Assembly: GCA_907163375.1 (NCBI GenBank)
Contig: CAJQUW010009193.1
Coordinates: 167,732 to 231,731 of the forward strand
Source of the DNA: Prostheceraeus crozeri
Lineage: Eukaryota > Platyhelminthes > Polycladida > Euryleptidae
Reading direction: 5' to 3'
DNA: 64,000 nt
The notes under the pieces are model-generated. The model ran no database searches. It had not been told where the DNA came from and worked only from the letters and a program-made list of their open reading frames with translations. A program made the translations under genes and the position numbers. Positions 53,941 to 64,000 of the stretch are shown here, piece after piece. Numbering within the stretch: position 1 is the first letter of the stretch; every line of letters begins with the position of its first letter.

Positions 53941-55210
53941 TAAATGGGTTCACATCACTATTCAGATTCAATAAATAAAACGTGAATTTGTGAATCATAA
54001 AATCATGCCGGTGGAAATATATTTAAAACCTTGAAATTTCAGCAAAGAAAGCACGAATAACATCGCGACTTTTTTATGAAGACTTTCATTATAATACAGA
54101 TCATGAAATTCCTTTGATAATCAGCTTGATATGTTCTTAGTTAGGATGCCTTTTAGCAAATATTCCCTCCTTTTGATATCCAACTTGTTTCATACTACTT
54201 ATATAGGAGAGTCATCTTGGTAGTATATAAATTGGCAAATTTTGACCTTTTTCAAAAGTGCTCGAATAATTTTATGGTCCACTGGAACGTGATCTCCGCC
54301 AAAAACTGAATCTTTTGATATAAACGTTTTAACCGTAAACATTTACTCTACCTATATTTCACTACTCTATGAGTTTTGTATTTGTAGTTTCCCGACAAAT
54401 CTGCGTTGTGAAAATTACTCGTTAGAAGAGGAAATAAAGTTAGTCAACAGCAAATCAAACAAAGAAATTGTAGTTACTTATGTTTTATCCGGTGACAAAC
54501 GCTATCGCTAATGAGCGATTGGTGCAGTTTGAGAATTACAATTTCCTGAGTTTTGTGTCGAATTACATGAAGTATATTGAAGGGAAACGGCAAGGGAAAT
54601 GTTGAATATAAATTTTTCTAGCAATGAGAATCAGTCCGAATCTTATCAAGTCAGCATGCATTTTCTGGTCTACTACTTCTGATCAATTTTTATCTTTCAC
54701 GCTTACAGTATGTCATTTTGAGTTACTTTCATTGTCTTTGTGCTTTCGCCATGTAGAACTGAACTCATGATATATAGCAAGTAATTAAAAAAAGCGGAAT
54801 GATGCTAATACCCGGGAGGCGGGAGCACATTAGGCTACAGGCATCCTTCATCCGGCCACACAGACGGACGGGGCCAGGACTGGGTCATCGACTGTCGTCA
54901 ATGACTGACATAGGCTCAAGTAGGAAAACCTGCCAGTCGGCCTGTCTTCAAAGGCCTGTCCCACACACAGCCACGCGAATTCTGTCAACCATATCACTAT
55001 AATTTACTAGTAAAATAAGCTGTCCACAAAACCATAGAATATCGAAACTATTGTCTATACATAAAGAACTGAAAGCACACATTCACTGCAAGATACAGGA
55101 ATGTTCGAGGTATAGGTGCAGTTCAGAATTATTGCTATCAAGGGTTTCCATGATGTTCACTATATACCTTCTAGCCTTAAACATCGCTCTATAGAACAAC
55201 CATGCTAGCC
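53941..55210. other. No gene seen
   Basis: Unique-looking sequence. A short G+C-rich patch at 54,800-54,990 is unexplained. No domain or transposon end recognised. Confidence 0.4.
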
Positions 55211-55865
55211 CTCACGAAAATTCCTCATGATTTTTTTATGAGATTTTTACTCATATATATCTCATGAAATTTAATGCGTATTTGGAACGTTTTCGCATGA
55301 AATATCTCATCAAATTTCATCAGCTCGCCCATGAAAATCTCATAAATTAATTAACAGCTACTTTTTCATACTTCTGAATTTATTTTTCTCGCATATAGTT
55401 ATTGAAGCTTTCTTGGCCTAGCCACATTGCCCCAAAGCATTGCCATGCCATGTCCACAATGCTATTTATCATGATCTTATGTTTAACTGTGATTGTATAT
55501 ATGTCTATTTTCAACATCTTGCATAGTAATGATAATTGCAAAGTCAAATTATATATGCATCATTTCGAAAATGCTGTTGCACATCGACATGATACATCCT
55601 ACATATTTTTATTTTCATCTTTTATATACTAACCTTGAAGATCTTGATCGATTGAATGAGCTTTCTTATGGTTATTTCCTTTCGCGGCTTGCATGCATAA
55701 CTTACTACTTATAAGCTAATTTTCACGAAGACCTCATAAATGCTCATGATGTTCTCATGAACACGATCAAAGCATCATGAGAACATCATGAGTTAAATAT
55801 TTTCTTGTGAGAATATCATGAGACTCATAATAATCTCATGAGCTCTCATGAAAAATTTTCGTGAG
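55211..55865. mobile_element. MITE-like element rich in TCATGA words
   Basis: The left end CTCACGAAAATTCCTCATGA and the right end in reverse complement CTCACGAAAATTTTTCATGA match. Both subterminal regions carry many TCTCATGA/TCATGAGA words, more than ten in all. No coding capacity. Target duplication not resolved. Confidence 0.75.
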
Positions 55866-56530
55866 AGAACCCTCACATACTCAAGGGCAATTCCACGTAA
55901 GCATCAACCTCATCGTTGAAAATTTCAATTGAGATTTCAATGATTTTGTTCATCAATTATGTCGAACAATACCCAAAATCACTAGAAATCGATAACGACT
56001 TGAATCTACAATTCGACGCTCTATTCGAACTGAGAGGAAATTTTGGCGTTAAGTAAAACTTGGCCCACAATTGCAAAACATTAACATGTTTTTAGTCACG
56101 TTTGAAATATGGACATTTAATTTTAATATGGACATTATTTTATTTTTATAATATAATAATAAATAATTTTATATATATAATTTTTATTTTAATATGGACA
56201 TTTTAAAATCTTTTGCACTTTTCAAATAAGGATACAACACACTTTTAGGTCGTGAAGTTTGATTTTGCTCATCTATCATAGATTTCACAGAATGTCATCT
56301 GAACATAGTGATCAAGTCGCGAGCGTCTGTTACGCTCAAAATGCTTGTAGAGTTAAAATGCTTGTCAAAATATCTGTTGAGTTTGCAATAAGCACAGAAA
56401 AAGTTGATACCTCGTGTGTAAAGCGAGTTTATCAATGTAATCCAGTAATGCAATCAATTCTACGAATAATTGATTTCATGAAAATTCGCTCGATCTGTCC
56501 ACTTCCTAATTTATACTTTTAAAACAATCT
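55866..56530. other. No gene seen; A/T-rich low-complexity patch
   Basis: Contains three copies of TTTTAATATGGACATT-like words between about 56,100 and 56,210 with an ATA/TAT-rich core. Otherwise nothing recognised. Confidence 0.4.
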
Positions 56531-56532
56531 TA

Positions 56533-57526
56533 CACTGTAAATCGCTAGACACGAAAATTACATACAAACATATACCTAATATACATACAACTTGAAACCA
56601 ACATCTGATACGAGATCCTCGTATGTTTACAGAGATCTGGTATGTTTTTCATACGAAGCCTTACTTACTTTCATATGTGATTGGTATGTAGGGATACGAA
56701 CCATTCTATCTGTGATTAGTTGTTTTGCAATGAAATACGAGTTGTGGGTGTGTTTTATATACGAGGTCCGATGCAAATTGTTCCTCATTCGTATGTGTTT
56801 CGTATGAAGAGCATTAAGTCATTTGGCAAAAAATAAGTTACATTACATACTGCTGTCAAATAACTTTTTCCAGTAATGCCAGTCGTGAATATTTCTCCTT
56901 GAAGGTGTGGTATGTAGCTACATTAGATTTCTTGTGAAATTAAAGCCGAATGTCATCGTTTCTACTTGTCTTATGGCATTCACAAGACTCATAAATAGCT
57001 CATTTCCAAGAACTAAGTTGATATACATCATATCAATAAAACAATAACTTTCGAGCAAACATGTTGACTTTTATATCTCAAACATAACTATTTTTGCGTT
57101 CATGAATTATAATGTGTTTTTATTTCGGATTGATAATATGCTTAATTTCAATATTACATAATGCATTATTGTTGATGGTTGAAATCTTATTGATTATTCA
57201 TTAAATGTCTTAGACTCACGTGTATTAAAATCGAATTCAGTATTCGAAGTATGACTCTTGAATGTCATTACCTCACTACTTACAAAACAGTAGTTAACAT
57301 TAGTGTGATCTTTATTGACAAAAGGCCTTAAACCAACATATATTAGAAGTCATTGATGCTTTCCTTTAACATCGTGCTGGTGTGGCTTTAGTATGTAAAG
57401 CATGCTGCACTTGAAATAACATACGAAAAGCATACAAAAATATATACCAAGAGAATACAGAAATATACCAAAAAATATTTTGGTATGCATCCTTCGTATG
57501 TGATTGGTATTGAGCGATTTACAGTG
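56533..57526. mobile_element. Non-autonomous DNA transposon, TA-flanked, complete copy
   Basis: The left end CACTGTAAATCGCT and the right end AGCGATTTACAGTG are exact inverses; TA flanks at 56,531-56,532 and 57,527-57,528. Subterminal regions repeat ATACGAA/TTCGTAT and GGTATG words. The right 415 bp match the truncated copy at 23,700-24,112. No transposase inside. Confidence 0.85.
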
Positions 57527-57528
57527 TA

Positions 57529-59544
57529 TGCTCATTTCTTCAGAAGATTGTTAATACGTTAATGATGCATCTATGTTTTAATCAATTTCACTTTGCAGAT
57601 TTGTGACATAAAGGCCGCGTAAGGGACATCATAAATTATTTTCTTTATTTTTCCATAGTTTTCCCCCGATTTCTAATGCTATCTATTATGGATTGATGCT
57701 ATTTATTATTCTTATAAAATATTCAAACATCCTTGTACATGCTGTATGTTTTAAGTATTGAGAAGCATGAGTATAATTTTTTTTCTCTATCTAGACATAT
57801 GCATGCAGTTCATAGTGCTTTATTTTATCATGTTGCAAAGTCTGAGGTGCATGTTCTTCAGCTGATATATATTGAAGATGAGATCAAGAAAAGCCTTGTC
57901 GAGTGCTGAGAGAACTACACTGTCGAGTGTCGAGTGCAGCTTTGAGGGAAAGATCTCAATATCGGCTTGCTGCAATTTAGGCACTGGTGGGGTCAATTTC
58001 ACCATGCTGCTCTTTAGAATTGGCTCTAATATAGAACAGATCGCACGATGAACATATCTTTCAGACCGGGAATTTGTCATGAAATTTTGTCTGAATGATG
58101 AAAAGTTCAATTTTTTGTGCAATTTCTTTTGTTATTCTACTTTATCGTGCAATTATACATTAATTGCAGCATTCATCGACTTGGTTGTCCCAGAATTTTG
58201 GCAAAAATATTGTTCTTGAAGATTTTGAGTTTCTTTTCACTTTCTTGCCGGTTGTATTGACCGACTGTGGCATTTGACAGACGTATGATAACTTGGTCAT
58301 TGACCATCTATGCGCTCTCATTCTTTTTCCTTTTTAATTGGTATATTCGTTGACACTTCTCATTTTCTTAGAGATGTCGTAGAAATTCAATTCTTCCCGA
58401 TTTTATCATTTCTCTTGCGAGCTTATACTCCATCCTATTTTCACTAATAGGCCTACTCTATGTTACCGCGCTTAGAACCTCGCTATCACAGTTTTAGTCT
58501 TAAATAATGTTAGAGATGGGAATAACAAACTAAACGCGACCTACTTACGCGAAACTACCTTAAACTAACTTGCGTGAGCGTCCGTGACGTTGAAAATGCT
58601 ATTTTTTGCATGTTGAAAATGCACATTTTTGATGTTAATCCGAGGCTGCAATGGTCACGGGTCTAGTATCTGTAACTTCTGGTTTCTATGTATTTCTGAT
58701 TAGTAAACCAGATTTCATAAAATGTTGAGCATGCAAGGATCAAGCGTTTGACATTTAGGAAAAACACTTTTTGGAAATCGAGAAAAATTATTGATTTCTT
58801 GCGATCTCTTAATCAATGACAATGTGCACATGTTTTAAATCTTGATCAACATGCTCATTCATCCACTGTTGTATCTGTGAAAATGTTACAATCAGGGCAA
58901 TTTTTATGACCTAAAAATCGAAAAAAATGACCTGACGAAGCTTAAAATGTAACGAAGTGTGACCCAAAAACTCGAAACCTGACCAAAATATGACTCAAAA
59001 ATCTTTAAATATAACAAAAATTATGTAAAAAAGTTAAATTTACGATAAATAAAACGATTTATTTGAAAACCACCACAGTATGCTCATTTACAGGTTGTTG
59101 TACAAAGTGGAAATGTAATGTACTCCATTTGATGTTTGAAAAAGTCTTTGTATAGAATCTTCTTCAACATGGAGAAGAACGATCTACCGAAGATGCGGTT
59201 GGCTGGCAAGGAAAGGTAGATGACAGACGAGTCAATCCCAATATTGCCTTACCCCTATAATATGACAAAGATATGACAAAATATGGCATGTCACAAAAAA
59301 ATTGCTCTAGTTATAATGAATAGCTGCAACATTATATGCCGTGCACACTAATCACAAGGGATGTAAGCAATGCTGTCATTGCTAAGCTAAAAGCATTGAA
59401 CCCCAAGCATAGTTGTCAACATTGGCTCCAACATTTTTGATGTATTTATTAATGTAGATCTGCAGTTTCGGTATTGCATGTACATGTACATGCGCCACAT
59501 GTCCCACCCATCGACGTTTACCATGCCGAATACACTGTACATAT
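57529..59544. other. No confident gene
   Basis: Mostly unique sequence. A 100-codon open frame on the minus strand (57,820-58,122; SERYVHRAICSILEPILKS and on) has no recognised family and no supporting splice or start signals. The patch 58,900-59,030 is rich in short GACC/AAAA words. Confidence 0.4.
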
Positions 59545-59940
59545 TGTTAGCAATTAAGAAAACAAGTAGGAATTGCAATCAATTTCAACAATGTAATTTG
59601 TATTGCAAAACATGTACGAGTAATATATGCAAGGAGAGTACGCATGAAATGTTAATGTCCAACGATTACGTAGTAGCAGACGACCGCACAGCATAAGCGA
59701 CTTGCATGTTCTGAGACCACGGCAATGTGACATAGAACGCTAACGATACAAATGAACACACATCAGCGCGCATACACACAACACAAACACTATTATTCAA
59801 CAGTCAATAACGCATGCATTCAATCCAACTCGCAACATTCTCCCAGGACACGAAATAAATCACACACAAAAATAAAAATAAAAGAACAAAAAACTAAAAA
59901 ACGCAACTCAGTAAAGAGAAACATCAATAATATCTTGAGT
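59545..59940 (-). repeat. 3' LTR of the Ty3/gypsy element
   Basis: The first 110 bp match the sequence at 63,890-64,000 (TGTTAGCAATTAAG, ACATGTACGAGTAA, AGGAGAGTACGCATGAA). In minus orientation it ends ...TAACA. The inner boundary near 59,940 is estimated from the end of the coding frame; no clear polypurine tract was found. Confidence 0.7.
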
Positions 59941-62693
59941 AACTAGTTACTCGGTTGGGTCTTAAATTATATGGCCTCCAATTTCCTTCAATATCTTCAT
60001 TCACTTGAGTATTTCCCGATTTCATGACTTTGCTGATTTTCCTCAAATACCTTTGATTTCTGATTTCTAGTTCTCCGTTTATTTTTATTTTCCAACTTCC
60101 ATGACCGCTTGGACTCAATGTCTCAGCCGGGATATCAAACTGTTTCGATTGTTTATTTAAAACCACAACACTTTCCCGGGGAATAAATTTCACGAATCTC
60201 CAATTCTTGACTTCACCCTTTCTTTCATACACATCTGTCAATTTTCTTCGTGTACATATCAACTGTTTCTTGGACTGTAATGACCCGCACTGATTCGACA
60301 TTTCGCGACCGAATAAACGATAAAATGGAGTACATCCTGTAGATATATTTGGCAATGAGCGTATATCAAAGAGAGCTGAGTAAGTGCATCATCTATAGTC
60401 ACTCCAGAGTCGATCATTTTTATCATTCGCTTTTTCAGAGTACCGTGAAATCTTTCAATAACGGCGTTTGATTGAGGATAGTAAGGACTGCTTTTCATAT
60501 GCTTTATTTGAGCATGTAGCAAAAAATTAGTAAAGGATTTGCTTGTAAAAGCTGTTCCGTTGTCCGATATGATAACTTTTGGAAATCCAAATAATGAAAA
60601 TATATGTTTGAGACATCGTACTGCTTCTTCGGTTGAATTGGATCAAACCTGATACACCATCGGGTATCGAGAATAGTAATCGATGATAGTGAAATATATT
60701 CGGTTCTTCAACTTTTCCAACTTTTCTGAATTCCCGGTAAAGTCTACAGCTAAAGTATGCCATGCAGAATCTGGTTCATCTGCCGCAGCTTTCATCGGTG
60801 CCGTATAGTTTTCTCAGGAGAATATTTTATGCAATGCTGGCATTCTCGAACATAGTTATCGATGTCAATACTGATTTTCGGCCAGAAAAACATAGACCGT
60901 AATAAAACCTTCATCTTTGAACCACCGATATTGCCTTCATGACATTGCTGCAATATTCTTCTTCTCAGACTCGTAGGAATTATAACTCTGTCTTGTAACA
61001 TCAGGAAAGCTTTGTCGCTTATCCAAATTTTCTTTCTTAAGGGCCAGTAAGATCGAAGTGATATTCGTGACTCCTTGGTCCATTTATCAAGACTGCTTTT
61101 CAATTCATTTTGCTCAGTATCTTCATTTGCAGACTTCAGCACATATTCTTCAGAAACGTAACTGTTTTGCATAATTAAGCAGATTGTTTCTTGTCAGCTT
61201 TCCATATCATCCGGTTTATCAGCAATAGGATTGTGAGATGACAAGTCTGCTTCAGTATTCTTCTGTCCACTGATATGCTGCAAATCAAATTCAAATGGCT
61301 GCAAGCTCAACATCCACTTCTGGATTCTCATTGGCACATGCTCAATTTTCTGCTTGAAGAAAGAAATCATCGGTTTGTTATCGGTTTGAACTACAACTCG
61401 CTTTCCGAATATGAATGGTTTGAATCGGTACAATGCATACACTACCGCAAGGAATTCCTTCTCGATATGGGAATAACGCTGCTCAATGTCGGTCAAACTC
61501 CTTGAAATGAACATAACCGGCTTGTCCTCCTGTAACATAACTCCGCCTAAACCAATTCCAGAAGCATCTACTTTGATTATAACAGGCTTTTGCACATCAA
61601 AATATTCAAGCACGTTATCTCGGAAAGTTGTTATTTAGTTTTAGCAAAAGATTCTTCTGACTGAAAAGACCAATGAAAATTGTCTGACTTCAGTAAATCC
61701 TACAATGGTTTGCAGATCTCCGCAAAATTAGGAATAAACCTTCTGCCGGCATATCCTGCTAAACCCAGGAAGGATCTCAGTTCTTTAGTTGATGCTGGTG
61801 TCGGAAATTTGAGCAATGCGTTTAACTTCTCATCTCTGGGATGTATTCCCGATGCAGATAACTTGTGTCCCAAAAATGAAATCTCTTCTCGTGAGAACAT
61901 ACATTTCTCCTTGTTCAGTTTGATTCCACTTGCTTCAAGTGTTTTGAGTACCTTTGATAACCGCTCATCGTGCTCATCCTTAGTCCTGCCCACAACTAAT
62001 ACATCGTCCAGGTAAGCAATCGTTCCTTGGAACCTCGAAGAATGTGATGCATAACCTTCTGGTATATTTCCGGAGCACTTGCAATTCCGAACGGCATTCT
62101 CGTGTATCTAAAATTCCCAAAAGGTGATGAAAATGCAAGATACTTTCTCGACTCAGGGTGAATTGGAACTTGATAGTATCCTGATTTAGCGTCAATCAAA
62201 GAAAAAATATTTTTGAGTCGGCAAGTTGAGTCATAATGTCCTCGAGCGAAGGTAACTGGAACGGTTCCCTTTCCAAAATTTTATTCAGATGCCGGTAATC
62301 TGTACATATTCGTATATTGCCATTCTTCTTCCTCGCCACAACTATCGGAAACGTCCATTCAGGTGTCTCAACAGGCTCTATGACTCCTTTTTCCAACATA
62401 GATTGTACTTGTTTCTCGACTGCTTCAAGCAATGCGGCCGGTAATCTCCGCGCAGGATAAGAAACTGGGCATGTATCATCTTTAATTTTCAAACGATAAT
62501 TAATACCTTTCATGCAGCCCAAACCAGAAACAACTCCTAAACTGACTAAAAATATCTGTATCAGTAATAGCGTAATACATATTATCAATACTCGTACGTT
62601 CAGCATTATCTGTAAAAATTCCAAGACGAAAACAAAGAGAACGCGATAATAAAGGATGTTCCTCATCAGCATCAGCAACCCAGAATTTCTCAC
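59924..62693 (-). pseudogene. Ty3/gypsy pol: reverse transcriptase, RNase H and integrase
   Basis: From the right: reverse transcriptase (62,693-62,196) with PVSYPARRLP, EPVETPEWTFPIVVARKKNG and RICTDYRHLNKIL; MIDAKSGYYQVPIHPES and FGNFRYTRMPFGIASAP (62,199-61,996); then the catalytic region and FLGHKLSASGIHP (61,993-61,700). RNase H (61,613-61,194) has VDASGIGLGGVML, EKEFLAVVYAL and TDNKPM. Integrase starts at 61,172 with HEGNIGGSKM and CQHCIKY, loses frame around 60,763-60,527, resumes with SSPYYPQSNAVIERFHGTLK, and ends with NISTGCTPFYRLFGRE and a basic tail at 59,924. At least four frame changes. Inactive as read. Confidence 0.85.
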
Positions 62694-62696
62694 ACA

Positions 62697-62918
62697 CTAC
62701 AGTATTCCTGTACTTGACATATACGTAAACATGGCCTTATACGTGTAGCTGAGGACCTCCGTATAACCTAAGAGTACGAGTAAAAGTAGAAAAATTCCCA
62801 AAAACAACAAATTTCCTAGGCAAAACGTTAACCCTTTCTCAGTGTCTGGAACACACTGCATATCTACATCATTGATAGATACTGTAATACAATCACAACT
62901 CTCAGGGCGTACAAGCAT
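62697..62918 (-). pseudogene. Aspartic protease trace of the Ty3/gypsy element
   Basis: VSINDVDMQCVPDT lies where the retroelement protease should be, between gag and reverse transcriptase, and matches its first strand and the active-site Asp-Thr. The Gly of D-T-G is replaced and the frame is lost afterwards. Confidence 0.45.
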
Positions 62919-63026
62919 TTAGCATGCTCAACATTAATACAACTTATAGTAGAAATCATTACTTATTTCCGTGGTCTCACCTTCATACAGCTGCTTCATC
63001 CAAAGAAACTTCTCTCACAGACGACT

Positions 63027-63603
63027 TCAGCTTCTTTCGCAGCATCGTTTCTTGTTGATCATTTCTTTCGATCGACAAACATCACCAGCAAAATGTCCAT
63101 GTTTGCCGCATGCTCTACACTTCTGAATCCTTTGCCTTGCACATTGGATGATTAGCCTTGTGATTAAATGAGCCACAGCGATAGCACCTGTTCCGCTCTG
63201 AGAACCCCGTTGAATTTCGTTGAACACCGACTTTCCTTGAGTCGACATTGATGCGATTGACTTCGGATTGTTTCACCTTGACTTGTCGTCTACCCGCAGA
63301 TCCTCTCTCGAACGACTCTGCTTTAGTTACCGTCTTCTCACATGTCAGTGACGTGATATCTTCGGACATTAACCATTCCTCAAGATTGTCGTTATTGACA
63401 CCAAGAACAAATACGTCACGAAGCATTTCTGCAGAGTTCTTAAAGTCGCAATCCAACACAATTCTACGAAGACGACATGCCAACTGAGTAATGGATTCTC
63501 TTCTGAGGATTTTGACGAGCGCGCGATAAAATTCTCTCTGCAGACATGACACAGATTCACTGGGCATCAAGAGTAAATATTCAATCGCAGTTAAGGAATC
63601 CAC
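63027..63603 (-). pseudogene. Ty3/gypsy gag C-terminus with two zinc knuckles
   Basis: The piece 63,115-63,603 has a capsid-like helical region (QREFYRALVKILRRESITQL, then LRDVFVLGVNNDNLEEWLM), a basic linker, and the knuckle CYRCGSFNHKANHPMC. The second knuckle, CRACGKHGHFAGDVC, is in another frame (63,027-63,248). The N-terminal gag part is not open. It binds genomic RNA in an active element; here it is broken. Confidence 0.75.
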
Positions 63604-63765
63604 CAGTAATCACCCTTTGGGTCAGGCAATCCGTCATAGATTGCAAGCCCATCACGTCCCAAAGAAACACAGTAACATTGGGAAGCTTTGCCGCTGAATC
63701 TGTACCAGCCACCTGAAAATAATACTCCAACCGTCGTATAAAAAATTACCAAATACCCCGTCTTG

Positions 63766-63801
63766 GTGGGGTGGGGGGGGGGGGGGGGGGGTGGGGGTGG
63801 G
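63766..63801 (+). repeat. G-rich run
   Basis: An almost pure G tract of more than 30 bases, interrupted by single Ts, in the leader between LTR and gag. It could form a G-quadruplex and is a likely site of assembly length error. Confidence 0.9.
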
Positions 63802-63889
63802 TTGATATCGCAGGCAATTCAGGATGGGGTGGGAAAACTGTATATGTATTTGATGAAGTCGCTCCTTTCGGCATCCTCGACGCCAAATA

Positions 63890-64000
63890 TGTTAGCAATT
63901 AAGAAAACAAGTAGGAATTGCAATCAATTTCAGCAATGGTACTTTGTAATTGCAAAACATGTACGAGTAACATAATGCAAGGAGAGTACGCATGAATTAA
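63890..64000 (-). repeat. 5' LTR of the Ty3/gypsy element, partial
   Basis: Matches 59,545-59,656 with a few differences and continues past the window edge. In minus orientation it ends ...TAACA, next to the likely primer-binding site. Confidence 0.8.

Larger units (their letters stand above)
59545..64000 (-). mobile_element. Ty3/gypsy LTR retrotransposon, decayed, cut by the window edge
   Basis: Minus-strand order gag, protease trace, reverse transcriptase, RNase H, integrase (63.6 to 59.9 kb), flanked by LTR copies that share TGTTAGCAATTAAGAAAAC at 59,545 and 63,890. Between the right LTR and gag, TTTGGCGTCGAGG (minus strand, next to the LTR) is in the position of the primer-binding site. 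The internal frames are broken many times. The right LTR runs off the window. Confidence 0.85.

Noticed and set aside
54265-54290. Extra copy of the viral-end word GGTGTCCTGGAACGGTC (GGTCCACTGGAACG here)
   Set aside because: Only a partial match of about ten bases; could be chance.
57820-58122. Open frame of 100 codons on the minus strand as a host exon
   Set aside because: No recognised domain, weak splice context, and similar-length chance frames occur throughout.

Overview
The window looks like invertebrate animal chromosomal DNA, probably aquatic; the species cannot be read from it. The evidence is the mix of animal-type transposable elements, the near absence of recognisable host genes, and one possible host exon with a consensus splice donor. 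It has two very different parts.

Bases 1 to about 12,350 are a strikingly A+T-rich, densely coding block: an integrated virus-like element of the Polinton/Maverick and adintovirus kind, cut off at the left edge. On the minus strand it carries a double-jelly-roll major capsid protein, a small virion protein and a fibre-like coiled-coil protein. The plus strand then has an unassigned acidic protein (perhaps clamp-like) and a protein-primed family B DNA polymerase. The minus strand follows with an A32-type packaging ATPase, a penton-like minor capsid protein, a conserved element protein and a two-helix membrane protein. No integrase or protease is visible, but the left end is missing. Five genes are open. 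Four (capsid, acidic gene, polymerase, ATPase) are broken, mostly by single-base frame changes near A/T runs, and the polymerase also has two in-frame TGA codons. The block holds an unusual family of small GC-rich double hairpins placed inside and at the ends of genes, a TAAAAATG-like motif at nearly every start, and short tandem repeats at gene ends.

Bases 12,350 to 64,000 are a graveyard of nested mobile elements. In order: the 5' part of a LINE (minus), apparently interrupted by the viral element; a foldback element; a TA-flanked CACTGTAAA-terminus element; a mariner remnant abutting a second, related TA element; a 10.7 kb composite (26,883-37,625) with about 575-bp terminal inverted repeats; and a nearly whole LINE with two nonsense codons (to 41,838). 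The composite's own transposase gene is split by a mariner, and it carries a 5.3 kb piggyBac that in turn contains a tRNA-like SINE split by another element.

After a mostly empty stretch come a possible domesticated-integrase exon (46,120-46,386), a piggyBac-like element carrying a Tc1-like element, a hAT-type fragment, a 5'-truncated R4/Dong-like LINE in TAA/TTA repeats beside the tail of another LINE, two inverted-repeat elements, and a decayed Ty3/gypsy retrotransposon (minus) with one LTR and the start of the other at the right edge.

No rRNA gene, intact tRNA gene or CRISPR array was seen. All family calls come from reading motifs; no search or alignment was run.
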